Of a stretch of 64,000 bases of DNA, positions 36,844 to 44,865 are shown in pieces. Made by a program: the position numbers and the translations under genes. The notes beneath the pieces are model-generated. The model did no database searches. It saw only the letters and a list, made by a program, of their open reading frames with translations, and was not told where the DNA came from. Location of the stretch: contig JBAGRP010000001.1 of assembly GCA_036924855.1 (NCBI GenBank), forward strand, positions 5,754,001 through 5,818,000, given 5' to 3'. The number at the start of each line of letters is the position of its first letter. Position 1 is the first letter of the stretch. The DNA comes from Nitrobacteraceae bacterium AZCC 2146. GTDB taxonomy: Bacteria > Pseudomonadota > Alphaproteobacteria > Rhizobiales > Xanthobacteraceae.

Positions 36844-37376
36844 GAGCGGGCCCCCATGTTTCCACGCTCATTTTTCAGACCCCGGAGACGATTGACCCGC
36901 TTAAGACCAAGCGCTTTCCGCGGTTCGGTTTGATCCCTGGCGTCCCCTAGGTCAGGGGCGGTGGGGCGCAGGACCAAACTTGAAGTGAATCCGCTGCCCA
37001 GATTTCCGAAAAAATCCCGACAACCCGACTCCATTATGATCATCGCGACGTTGCGATGTGGCATCAGAGCCAACAGTGACTTAGTACGCATGCAAGGTGA
37101 CATTCGTACTAAGTCGCACACGGATCGCCTTTGGGAGCCAGCCAAATGTCGATAATGATCTTCGAATCGCGGGGATAACTAGTGGAGAAGTTTGGGCTTA
37201 GTCGGACGATTGGCGTGACGCCCCTCAGACTGGAGGGGAAGCATTCGGCCCATTGCTTCCCTAAATTAGGGCTGGGGCCCCCGGGGCCTTCGTTTGTTGG
37301 CAAGTTCACGTGTATTTTTGTTTTCTCTCTATGCAAATTTTATGAGTGCTTCTGTCTTCGAGGATACAAATTCAGG
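36844..37376. other. Non-coding stretch with inverted repeats upstream of the int/xis pair
   Basis: Contains a perfect 11-bp inverted repeat (GACTTAGTACG at 37,078 and CGTACTAAGTC at 37,105), a GC-only palindromic run near 37,272, and an AT-rich strip at 37,300-37,385. ORFs across it lack ribosome-binding sites and look spurious. The int/xis promoter and integrase arm sites are likely here. Confidence 0.5.
37078..37115. promoter_or_regulatory. Perfect 11-bp inverted repeat, possible operator or arm site
   Basis: GACTTAGTACG and CGTACTAAGTC are exact reverse complements separated by 16 bases, so their centres lie about 27 bases apart. The site is about 240 bases upstream of the excisionase-like gene. 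Function unknown. Confidence 0.5.
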
Positions 37377-37439
37377 CTATCTATTCGGTTCGAAATTCTC
37401 ATTCCGATGCGTCCGGCCTGGTTCGATGTCGCCGTGACG

Positions 37440-37545
37440 GTAAGCCGACTTGTAGGACAGGCCCAGATCGCGGCTCAGCGCCAGCGCGCTCTTGCCCTTC
37501 ACTTCGTCGCAGAACACTGCGATGGCGGCCAGATAGGCGGACGAA
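37440..37545 (-). mobile_element. Fragment of an ISXO2-like (IS1595 family) transposase
   Basis: The minus-strand reading frame gives SAYLAAIAVFCDEVKGKSAL followed by ALSRDLGLSYKSAY. This matches the conserved helix-turn-helix region just after the zinc ribbon of ISXO2-type transposases. Both sides join unrelated sequence: the upstream side is the decayed primase gene, the downstream side nothing recognisable. Only about 35 residues of the roughly 300 survive, so it is a relic. Confidence 0.6.
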
Positions 37546-38039
37546 AGGAAACCGGCCATCGGCCTGGCGATGCTTGGGCTTGCGGTTGGTGAAACCTGGC
37601 AGCCGTCCCGGCTGACGTGGCGATACGGCGCGCTCGTCGCCGCCATAGGTATGGGCGAGATGCCGCGCTGCCATGCCCGCGATTGGATAGGCGATGGCTG
37701 TGTTGCTGGCGAGCCGGATCCAGGCCTGGAAATTTCCGGGACTCGTTTCGACGACGAGACAGGGTTCGAAACCGCTCGTTCCAAGCTTTTACACAGTGAC
37801 GGCGGCGAGGTCATCGATCATGACAATGCCGGGATGGTTGGATTTCACGCTCGGTCCAAGGCGCATGTAAACGGCACCGCCGCGGGCATTGGCCGCGGCG
37901 GCGCGGGGCAGCATCGCTATGATCTCTGCAGGGGCAAGATCACTGTTGGTCCACAGGCCGTAGCCACGTTGCTCGCCAGCTTGGCGGCGAGAGCGGTGAT
38001 GGCGGTCAGGACCGCGCGCTTTGTTGCGGGATGCACCAT
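37546..38039 (-). pseudogene. Broken RepB-family DNA primase
   Basis: Starting at ATG 38039 (overlapping the upstream gene by 4 bases) the first 33 or so codons read MVHPATKRAVLTAITALAAK and on. A frameshift near 37,945 is needed to continue as DLAPAEIIAMLPRAAAANAR, then HPGIVMIDDLAAVTV. An in-frame TAA lies at 37,789-37,791, followed by FEPCLVVETSPGNFQAWIRL and ERAVSPRQPGRLPGFTNRKP. The ETSPGNFQAW and PGFTNRKP motifs are typical of RepB-type primases on plasmids and mobile islands. The 3' part is lost at the IS fragment. Confidence 0.7.
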
Positions 38040-38602
38040 CAGAGGTTCACCCCCGGGATGCGGCCGCGCAGCAGCGTGTGGCCGAGGACGTTGAGCCTGC
38101 GAGCGAGCGGGACCGGCGAGAGATTGGACCATTCGGCCGGAAGCGGTTCATCGAGATAGGAGGCCGCCTTTAGAGCGGCCAGCGCTGCTTCCAGCGTTGC
38201 AATGACGTCCTCGATTTCGTCCATCGCGTAGCTCGCATATTTGTTCAGTTTCCCGTCCCTAGCCAGTTTTCTTCTGTGTTCGACTTGCGGGTGGTCAACT
38301 TCGAGCGGAAAGCGCGTATCCGAGGCGCCGCACACCAGCGCGTCGATAGCAATGCCGTCAAGCCCCACCGTTTCCTGGCCAAGTTCCAACTTCTTTAGCG
38401 CGGTCATTGCGGCTTTGGTGGCCTCAAGCATCGCCTTAAGCTGCCGGCGGGCGCGGGGCACCGGGAGGGTGGCTGCGGTCGGCGGGCGCCGAGGAGCCGG
38501 AACGATGGTTGGCTCCCTGTCCTCGTCGGGGGCCTCAGCATTCGCCTGCAGATGAGCGGCTGTGTCTTCGTTAGGGAGATCTGGCGTGAAATCGTTCGTC
38601 AT
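38039..38602 (-). CDS. Hypothetical protein upstream of the primase remnant
   Basis: A 187-residue soluble protein from ATG 38602, which follows GGAGCC at good spacing. The first 60 residues are acidic and Pro-rich (probably disordered), then come helices (QLKAMLEATKAAMTALKKLE) and a C-terminal helical part. I do not recognise a domain. Its stop overlaps the start of the broken primase by 4 bases, suggesting a former replication or mobilisation operon, and it is intact. Cargo or accessory role unknown. Confidence 0.65.
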   Translation of the reverse strand: MTNDFTPDLPNEDTAAHLQANAEAPDEDREPTIVPAPRRPPTAATLPVPRARRQLKAMLEATKAAMTALKKLELGQETVGLDGIAIDALVCGASDTRFPLEVDHPQVEHRRKLARDGKLNKYASYAMDEIEDVIATLEAALAALKAASYLDEPLPAEWSNLSPVPLARRLNVLGHTLLRGRIPGVNL

Positions 38603-38750
38603 CAAGAGGCTCCGTCTTTTCTGGACCTCCCACGAACAATCACGCGATCCTGAAAGTAGCTAAAGAAAAATCTCGAGCGGGACGTCGATTGCATTTCGGA
38701 CTTGCTGAGATGGGTTGTAGTTGAGGATGGCGCGGTGCTTAGCCAGCGGT

Positions 38751-38814
38751 GCATTTGATATCCGCGCCGTCGGCGCGGACATCCAATGCAGCTGGCAAAG
38801 GGGGCAAGCCCCCT
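38751..38814. other. Candidate origin of transfer (oriT) upstream of mobC
   Basis: Two hairpins stand directly before the MobC-like gene: 18-bp arms with two mismatches (GCATTTGATATCCGCGCC and GGCGCGGACATCCAATGC, 3-base spacer) and a perfect AGGGGGC-AA-GCCCCCT. Inverted repeats next to a relaxosome gene are the usual oriT layout. No nic site of a known type could be assigned. Confidence 0.5.
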
Positions 38815-38842
38815 GTTGAACCCCCGCGTCGCGGAGACCGTC

Positions 38843-39226
38843 ATGACCAGACGTGGCAGTGAAACAAGGCGAAAAGCTCATTCAGTACTCGTGCGGCTGA
38901 CCGAGGCCGAATACCTAAATTTGACTAAGGGCGCAGAGCGAGAAGCTGCAACGCGCGCGGAATATCTGCGTCGTCGGTTGAATGAGCCTTCCGCAACAGA
39001 GCCCGTGTTGAGCACCGCAGATGGCTCCTGCGTCTTCTCTGAAATTGACAGAATTCAACTGGCTTCACTCACTCGGAGCATGGGTCACTTGGCAGGTCTA
39101 ATGAAATTGGCAGTCTTGAAAGGCTCGGCGATCGGACAGTCGCAGACTGTCCAATCGGTCCTCGAAGATGGCTGCTTGCTCGAACTACAAGGCCAAATCC
39201 GAGCACTTTTGGAGCGCGCATCGTGA
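38843..39226 (+). CDS. mobC: MobC-like relaxosome accessory protein
   Basis: A 127-residue protein from ATG 38843. The N-terminal ribbon-helix-helix pattern (SVLVRLTEAEYLNLTKGAER, then EYLRRRL) and the later LASLTRSMGHLAGLMKLAV segment are typical of MobC proteins, which help the relaxase open oriT. Its TGA overlaps the GTG start of the next ORF, so the two are translationally coupled. An upstream in-frame start at 38786 would run through the candidate oriT and is unlikely. Confidence 0.75.
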   Translation: MTRRGSETRRKAHSVLVRLTEAEYLNLTKGAEREAATRAEYLRRRLNEPSATEPVLSTADGSCVFSEIDRIQLASLTRSMGHLAGLMKLAVLKGSAIGQSQTVQSVLEDGCLLELQGQIRALLERAS

Positions 39227-41949
39227 TCGGGGGCATGACCGAGCACACGGGCCGTCCTGCCTTGGCTATACATCTGGCGAAGTTGGGTGATAACGAGACG
39301 GTCGAAATTCGCATGCATGGGCTCTCGGCTGATACCATAGTCGACGCGATCGCCGAACTTCGCCTGATGGGCTTGGGTTGCCGCACTCGCAAGCCGCTGC
39401 TCCACACATGGGCCTCTCCTGGCCAAACTTATTCGGAGACGGACTGGGAAAACCATCGGGCCGCACTTGAAGCCGAATTCGGTCTCGAAGGCTTCCCTTG
39501 CGTTGAAATTTTTCATTTGAAGTTCGGCAAAGGCGGCCGAACCGCCGGCCATGTTCACCGGGTCTATCTGCGCGTTGCGATTGACGGCCGGGCAGTCCGC
39601 ACCAGTCATTCGGCGATCCGGCAGGAGAAAGTCAGTCGCATCGCTGAGGTAGAAAACGGCGAGCGGCTTACCAGCGGCTGCTTCAACAAACCGGTCATGG
39701 CACGGCTGCGGTGGGAAGGCCGGGACGATGTCGCCGATGCCATGGTGCTGGCGGGGCTCGCCGAGGCCAAGGCAGTGGCGGCGGCGAGCTCGAGAGAGCG
39801 GGCCATGACCGAGCGGCTGCATGATTTTGCGGCCGATGAGGTGTGGCGACGGGCAGCGGCGGCCTGGCGGCGATACGTGAGCGTTTTTCTACAGCTTCAT
39901 CCGGCGCTTCGATTCCATATTGTTAATACGATGGGATGGAGTGATCTCCGTCCAACTCAGCGAGACGCAATTGCGCCGATTCATGGAGGAGAGGACGTGC
40001 TCCTTCTTGCGCCGACCGCTGGTGGAAAGACCGAAGCGGCCTTCTTACCATTGCTCTCACGCGCGGCAAACCAAAGCTGGACGGGTCTTTCGGTTCTTTA
40101 TCTATGTCCGCTTAAGGCGTTACTGAACAATCTTGAGCCCCGCCTAAGCCGGTACGCCGGCTTCGTTGGGCGCAAGGCCGGGTTATGGCACGGCGACGTT
40201 AGCGGAGCCGCTCGGAAGCGGATGCTGAGTGAATCGCCTGACGTCCTTCTAACGACGCCAGAGTCCGTTGAAGCAATGTTGGTATCGACTCGTGTCGATC
40301 ACCTGTCTCTTTTCAGTAGTTTGCGTGCCGTTGTGATCGACGAATTGCATGCTTTCGCAGGGGACGATCGGGGATGGCATCTACTCGCAATTCTGGCGCG
40401 TCTTGAGCGACTTACCGGACGGCGTCTGCAGAGAATTGGCCTTTCTGCAACGGTAGGAAATCCAGACGATCTGCTTGCGTGGCTAACTCGAAATAGAGGG
40501 GGGAGGATTGTCGGCTCAAGCGCAGGACCACCAACTGGCGACGTCCAGGCTGACTACGTTGGCTCAGTTGAAAATGCAGTCACGGTCCTGTCTCGCGTTT
40601 ATAAGGGGGAGCGCCGACTCGTATTTTCAGACAGTCGCGCCCGAGTTGAGGAACTCGCTTCGGGATTGCCTCGATCAGGAGTCAGGACGTTTGTCTCCCA
40701 TGGCTCCCTGTCTGCAGACGAACGCCGCCAGGCCGAGGCAGCTTTCTCGTCCGAACCTGATTGCGCGATTGTGGCCACGTCGACGATGGAGTTGGGAATC
40801 GACGTCGGCGATCTCGATCGCGTAATACAGGTAGGGGCCCCACCATCCGTCAGCAGCTTCCTTCAACGAATGGGACGGAGCGGTCGGAGAACAGGCACCG
40901 TTCGCAATTTTCTTTCGCTGTCGACAAATGAGTCAGAGCTACTCCTTAATCTAGGCATTGCTCGCCTATGGCGCAAAGGGTTTGTAGAAAACGTAACCCC
41001 GCCTGCTCTTCCTGCGCATCTTTACGCGCAGCAGATCATGGCCTTGGCCCTCCAAGAGAAAGGAATTGCAATCGGGGATGCCAACGATTGGCTAGGAACA
41101 ACGTTCGAAATCGTTAAGTCGAGCGATCAGGCAGATATAATAAATCATATGATTGCCAATGAGATGCTGCATTTGGACGGCGGTGTTCTTGGGCTGGGAA
41201 CTCGTGCAGAGCGCGAGTTCGGACGACGGCACTTTGGAGACCTGGTTGTCAGTTTCAGCAGTCCGATGCTCCTAAAGGTTATGTTGGGGCGTGCCGAACT
41301 GGGGTCTGTCCACCCTCTCGCACTAACACTCCCGCGCGACGGCGAGGCCAACATCATTCTTCTAGCGGGACGTAGTTGGCGGGTCACAGACGTTGATTGG
41401 CCGCGACGTATAGTATTCGTCGTCGGTGTTGCCGGAGAGGGACGGGCACGCTGGCTTGGCAGTGCTAGGCCCGCTTCATATACGGTTTGCCGTTCTGTCG
41501 AAGCGATTATTGGTGGAGCCCACCCAGGATGTGAGCTGTCACGCAGGGCGGTGACCAAATTGCAGGAAGTCCGGGAACAACTTACCTTCGTCGAAGGCGT
41601 GGAAATCCCCGTTATCGATAGCGGCCAAGGTAATGTCCGCATCTGGACATTTGCTGGAGGCCTTACGAATGCTGCGTTGGCAGAAGCTCTACCAGCTCCA
41701 GCGTCGCGCTCAGACGACTTTTACATTTCGGTTAAAACGAAGAGCGTTCCGGCTGCCATGGAAGCGTTTTCGAAGATTGATGGAATTGCCGCATATCCAT
41801 CAATCGCATCGGCCTTAATCAGCGCACTCAAGTTTAGTTCGTGCCTTCCAAAGGAAGTCGCATCCGCGACAATTGCGGCGCGTCTAACTGATAGGGATGG
41901 CATCCAGGCGACGCTTAGCCGCAGGACGAAGGCAGTGTACGATGTTTAA
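39223..41949 (+). CDS. Chimeric protein: truncated relaxase joined to Lhr-like SF2 helicase
   Basis: A 908-residue ORF in two parts. Residues 1 to about 215 look like a mobilisation relaxase: HTWASPGQTYSETDWENHRA, then the metal-binding HVH in KGGRTAGHVHRVYLRV. Residues about 220-908 are a superfamily 2 helicase: LRPTQRDAI, Walker A LLAPTAGGKTEAAF, CPLKALLNNL, DELHAFAGDDRG (DEAH-like box), GLSATVGNP, then VATSTMELGIDVGDLDRVIQ and QRMGRSGRR. Base composition drops from GC-rich to clearly lower near 39,880. The usual C-terminal parts of the relaxase are missing, so a deletion fusion is likely; a real two-domain enzyme is the alternative. GTG start. Confidence 0.8.
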   Translation: MIGGMTEHTGRPALAIHLAKLGDNETVEIRMHGLSADTIVDAIAELRLMGLGCRTRKPLLHTWASPGQTYSETDWENHRAALEAEFGLEGFPCVEIFHLKFGKGGRTAGHVHRVYLRVAIDGRAVRTSHSAIRQEKVSRIAEVENGERLTSGCFNKPVMARLRWEGRDDVADAMVLAGLAEAKAVAAASSRERAMTERLHDFAADEVWRRAAAAWRRYVSVFLQLHPALRFHIVNTMGWSDLRPTQRDAIAPIHGGEDVLLLAPTAGGKTEAAFLPLLSRAANQSWTGLSVLYLCPLKALLNNLEPRLSRYAGFVGRKAGLWHGDVSGAARKRMLSESPDVLLTTPESVEAMLVSTRVDHLSLFSSLRAVVIDELHAFAGDDRGWHLLAILARLERLTGRRLQRIGLSATVGNPDDLLAWLTRNRGGRIVGSSAGPPTGDVQADYVGSVENAVTVLSRVYKGERRLVFSDSRARVEELASGLPRSGVRTFVSHGSLSADERRQAEAAFSSEPDCAIVATSTMELGIDVGDLDRVIQVGAPPSVSSFLQRMGRSGRRTGTVRNFLSLSTNESELLLNLGIARLWRKGFVENVTPPALPAHLYAQQIMALALQEKGIAIGDANDWLGTTFEIVKSSDQADIINHMIANEMLHLDGGVLGLGTRAEREFGRRHFGDLVVSFSSPMLLKVMLGRAELGSVHPLALTLPRDGEANIILLAGRSWRVTDVDWPRRIVFVVGVAGEGRARWLGSARPASYTVCRSVEAIIGGAHPGCELSRRAVTKLQEVREQLTFVEGVEIPVIDSGQGNVRIWTFAGGLTNAALAEALPAPASRSDDFYISVKTKSVPAAMEAFSKIDGIAAYPSIASALISALKFSSCLPKEVASATIAARLTDRDGIQATLSRRTKAVYDV

Positions 41950-41968
41950 TTTACGACGGTAAATGCCG

Positions 41969-42871
41969 CTACCTAGCGCTGGGATATTCGGAGATGGAAG
42001 TTTGAAGGCTGACAACTCGGACATCGAGATCGAAGCGTGAATGCAGCTCGAGTGAGCGACGAATGGCGTCATTGATCCATTGACGATCGTTGCCGAATGC
42101 GCCGCCGCCGAGGTGGGTGAAAAGGACGATGGGAGAGCAGCCACGTTGGTGATTGAGAGCGGCCGCGAGCAACGTGGCTTCATAGGCGGCTTCAAGAATG
42201 AACCGAGCGAACGTTGCCCATAGGCCGGCATCGATGGTCGAATAGGCCACCGGCAGCGCCGAACAGAATGCCTGGGAAACGATCTGTGTCGGATCGGCGT
42301 GGCAGTCCGTGACTTGGACATCAGAATGTAGGCCGATGCGCAACTTACCTCGTAGTATGTCGATCTTTTCAGGTGCCGCTGAAGCGAGGTACGCCGAGAT
42401 GGCCGCTAACCCGTCTAACTGAAGTTCTCGGGTCTGTCCGATGGCGTTGTCGACCGGGACTAAGTAGTTTCGAAAGATGGTAGCGGCGCCGGCGGCGATT
42501 GAGCATGCGGGGCCTTGGGTCCGGTCGTACTGGTAGTTGGCGACCCCGTCTTCAGGCGTCACCTTGGGCGAGACCATTTCGAGGCAATTAAATTGACTGG
42601 CGACCTGAATGAGGGCGCCGGAATAGGTGGGCATCCGATGAAGGACCCGAATATCACCACTGGTGAAACTTGAACGGAGCCGTCCAGGTCGGATGGCGAT
42701 GGCCGCCGTCCGGTCGCGCAATTCGTGGAGCGAGACAAGCTTGAAGCTGCCAATACCGTAGCGCTTGCCGTTGACGAGCGAGATCAGGTGATGATCTTCG
42801 ACACGCAGTCTGGCGCGCGTGTCACTGTAATTGACTTCCCGGAAGCCGGTGAGGCGTTCGAACCAATCCAT
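41969..42871 (-). CDS. Conserved uncharacterised protein, macro-domain-like
   Basis: A 300-residue protein with a good AAGGACA ribosome-binding site before ATG 42871. Conserved blocks are MVSPKVTPEDGVANYQYDRT followed by QGPACSIAAGAATIFRNYLV, then SQAFCSALPVAYS, ILEAAYEATLLAA and LFTHLGGGAFGNDRQWINDAI. The glycine-rich last block resembles the ADP-ribose-binding loop of macro domains; this is a resemblance, not a proof. Similar proteins occur in bacteria and some eukaryotes. It is convergent with the helicase, 19 bases apart. Confidence 0.65.
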   Translation of the reverse strand: MDWFERLTGFREVNYSDTRARLRVEDHHLISLVNGKRYGIGSFKLVSLHELRDRTAAIAIRPGRLRSSFTSGDIRVLHRMPTYSGALIQVASQFNCLEMVSPKVTPEDGVANYQYDRTQGPACSIAAGAATIFRNYLVPVDNAIGQTRELQLDGLAAISAYLASAAPEKIDILRGKLRIGLHSDVQVTDCHADPTQIVSQAFCSALPVAYSTIDAGLWATFARFILEAAYEATLLAAALNHQRGCSPIVLFTHLGGGAFGNDRQWINDAIRRSLELHSRFDLDVRVVSLQTSISEYPSAR

Positions 42872-42922
42872 ATGATGTCCTTTTGAAAGACGAATGGGAC
42901 CGCTGGCGGCGGTCCCATTCGG

Positions 42923-43055
42923 TTAGGCGACAATGCGGCCCTTGACACGAGCCTCTTCGGCGTATTCCGAGAGCGGTTTGTCAGCGACGAAGTAGTTGTC
43001 GCGTTCGACGGGCAGGCCCAATCGCCCGCGAAGCTGGGCAAGTTCTTGGATGCTG
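42923..43055 (-). pseudogene. 3' end of an unidentified gene cut by IS21-type repeats
   Basis: About 43 codons ending at TAA 42,923 read SIQELAQLRGRLGLPVERDN, then YFVADKPLSEYAEEARVKGR. This looks like a genuine protein C-terminus, but no start exists: the frame runs directly into tandem repeats at 43,056. It lies 52 bases upstream of the macro-like gene on the same strand and was probably its operon partner. Confidence 0.55.
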
Positions 43056-43169
43056 ATTCCGAGCGAAATCGCCCACCATTCCGATTTTAAATCGCCCGCG
43101 ATTCCGAAATGAAATCGCCCACCATTCCGAGCTGATCTCGCTCACGATTCCGAGCTGAAATCGCTCGGG
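43056..43169. repeat. Five 23-bp tandem repeats of the IS21-terminus type
   Basis: Units ATTCCGAGCGAAATCGCCCACC, ATTCCGATTTTAAATCGCCCGCG and three more follow each other without gap (22 bp, then four of 23 bp). Multiple direct repeats of GGCGATTT...CGGAAT form the transposase-binding ends of IS21-family elements. No istA or istB gene is nearby, so this is a solo terminus left after loss of the rest. Confidence 0.6.
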
Positions 43170-43322
43170 GGGATGGCACCTCTTCCGGCCTGTTTAGGGT
43201 CCGCTCTTTCGGCTGTCATTCGGCCTGCAATATTGACCCCCTGATGGAGTGGGCCCCACAGAGTGGACAGGTTGGCTTTCAGCAATTGACCGGACGGCCG
43301 GGCTTTCAGAGGATGAAGGTCC

Positions 43323-43673
43323 ATGGCAAAGCACCGAACCCACAGCGTCGAATTCAAGCGGCAGTTGTCGCAGGAGTATCTGGGCGGCGAGACGCTGCAC
43401 GGGCTCGCGAAGCGGCACAATGTCTCCCGTAACCTGATCCGGATCTGGGTCGACAAGTATCAGGCTGGCGCGCTCGACGAGGACGTCGCTTCCGCCGATT
43501 TACTCCAGACCTACGAAGCGCGAATCGCCGCGCTCGAGCGCCTCGTTGGCAAGCAAGTGCTCGAACTGGACTTTCTAAAGGGGGCTCTTCGGCCACGACT
43601 TCGGCCGACAAGCGAGACCACATCCGCTATTGTCGGCCCAGCGGCATCAGCGTTGCCGAGGGATGCAGGCTGA
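43323..43673 (+). CDS. IS3-family transposase OrfA
   Basis: A 116-residue helix-turn-helix protein ([20 protein letters not shown], then [20 protein letters not shown]) with a leucine-zipper-like helix ([20 protein letters not shown]). The slippery heptamer AAAGGGG at 43,577-43,583 sits in the right frame (A-AAG-GGG) for a -1 shift into the orfB frame, so an OrfAB fusion transposase can be made. Confidence 0.88.
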   Translation: MAKHRTHSVEFKRQLSQEYLGGETLHGLAKRHNVSRNLIRIWVDKYQAGALDEDVASADLLQTYEARIAALERLVGKQVLELDFLKGALRPRLRPTSETTSAIVGPAASALPRDAG

Positions 43674-44470
43674 TGAGAATGGCCCGCTCCACCTTTTACG
43701 ACCAGCCGATCCGTCCGGCCGACGACACCGCCATCGTCGCGGCGATGGCTGGGATCTGTGACGAGTTTGAGCACTATGGCTGGCGTCGGGTCCAGGCTGC
43801 CCTCAAGCAGCAAGGCGTGGTCGTCAATCACAAGAAGGTCCGCCGTCTCATGCGCGAGCATGACCTCCAACCGAGAATGCGACGCCGCTTCACGACAACG
43901 ACCGATAGCGATCACGACCAGCCGATCTTTCCAAACCGTGCCGAGACCGTGGCCTTGGACGGACCCGACAAGCTTTGGGTCGCCGACATCACCTACGTCC
44001 CAATCGTCGGTAGCTTCGTCTATGTCGCCGTCATTCTTGATGCCTGGTCCCGGCGCGTCGTAGGCTATGCCATCAGTCGCTCCATCGACGCGCGGTTGAC
44101 GCTCGCTGCCCTTTCCGTCGCGATCGAGACACGAAAGCCGCCGCCCGGCTGTGTCCATCATTCCGATAGGGGATCGCAATATGCTGCCAAGACCTACCGC
44201 GACTACCTCGCCAACCACGGCATCGAAGGGTCCATGGGCCGACGAGGCAATCCGTACGACAACGCCAAGGCCGAAAGCTTCATGAAGACGCTCAAGGTCG
44301 AGGGCGTCTATCCAATGGCGTTCGAGACATTTGCCGACGTTGTCGAAAATCTTTCCCAATTTATCGACGGCGTCTACAATACCCGAAGGCTCCACTCGGC
44401 TCTCGGCTATATCAGCCCGCTACAGTTCGAGAATCAACATTCCCGGCAGACGGTCAATCCAGCGACCTGA
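43673..44470 (+). CDS. IS3-family transposase OrfB (DDE integrase core)
   Basis: A 265-residue integrase-core protein in the -1 frame relative to orfA. The N-terminal HTH_21-like region is followed by the rve domain. The DDE triad is complete: D in [10 protein letters not shown] in [10 protein letters not shown] in [12 protein letters not shown]. The C-terminus [19 protein letters not shown] is standard. OrfB is probably produced mainly as the OrfAB fusion. The element therefore looks capable of transposition. Confidence 0.92.
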   Translation: MRMARSTFYDQPIRPADDTAIVAAMAGICDEFEHYGWRRVQAALKQQGVVVNHKKVRRLMREHDLQPRMRRRFTTTTDSDHDQPIFPNRAETVALDGPDKLWVADITYVPIVGSFVYVAVILDAWSRRVVGYAISRSIDARLTLAALSVAIETRKPPPGCVHHSDRGSQYAAKTYRDYLANHGIEGSMGRRGNPYDNAKAESFMKTLKVEGVYPMAFETFADVVENLSQFIDGVYNTRRLHSALGYISPLQFENQHSRQTVNPAT

Positions 44471-44631
44471 TTCTGTCCGCCCGAAGGGGCCCACTCCAGG
44501 GCCCACTCCATGATGGGGTCAAATTTGAGCGCCGATTGACACTCTACGACCGTACGCCGGGCGCGGCCGCGGACTACGACCTGGTCCTCAACCGCGAACG
44601 GCTGAGCGACATTCTCGGGACCGCAATCGCT

Positions 44632-44865
44632 AAGAACCGAGGCCTCGAGCGGCTCCGCCGGAATGCACGGCGATCCGTTCTTCAGCCAGAGTCCGCCGTG
44701 CCACTCGATGCGGGCGATCTCGAAATGATCCGCGGCGGTCTTCATGCGCTTGCCGGTAATCTGGGCGAGATCGCGGGAAACGGGATCGAGCGGATCCGCC
44801 AGCCTTCCGGCATCGCCACCGGCCGAACCGGGACCTGCGGATATCGTGCGTAATGAGACAGGCTG
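44632..44865 (-). pseudogene. Fragment of a phage/island gene
   Basis: The minus strand reads GRLADPLDPVSRDLAQITGK, then RMKTAADHFEIARIEWHGGL and PCIPAEPLEAS. This resembles the N-terminal half of a small hypothetical protein common in alphaproteobacterial prophages (GxLADPLDP...TGKRKKTdeD). The frame continues but loses likeness after residue 78 or so and runs into the IS3 end. No good start is present. Confidence 0.45.

Larger units (their letters stand above)
43214..44541 (+). mobile_element. Complete IS3-family insertion sequence
   Basis: About 1,328 bases, starting TG and ending CA. The terminal inverted repeats are imperfect: TGTCATTCGGC...TTGACCCC and TGGAGTGGGCCCC at the left, with their complements at 44,486-44,541. 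The GGGCCCACTCCA arm is present twice at the right end. It carries orfA and orfB with a programmed frameshift between them. I see no clear target-site duplication, so the flanks may have been altered. Confidence 0.8.

Noticed and set aside
36840..37145. Possible 101-residue ORF on the minus strand upstream of the excisionase-like gene
   Set aside because: It covers the inverted repeat, has no ribosome-binding site and an unusual composition; I regard the stretch as regulatory DNA.
37109..37336. 75-residue minus-strand ORF (MHREKTKIHVNLP...)
   Set aside because: No ribosome-binding site, no family likeness, and it lies across the AT-rich strip and palindromes.
38602..38844. 80-residue minus-strand ORF opposite the mobC promoter
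   Set aside because: It covers the candidate oriT stems, lacks coding character and overlaps the mobC start on the other strand.
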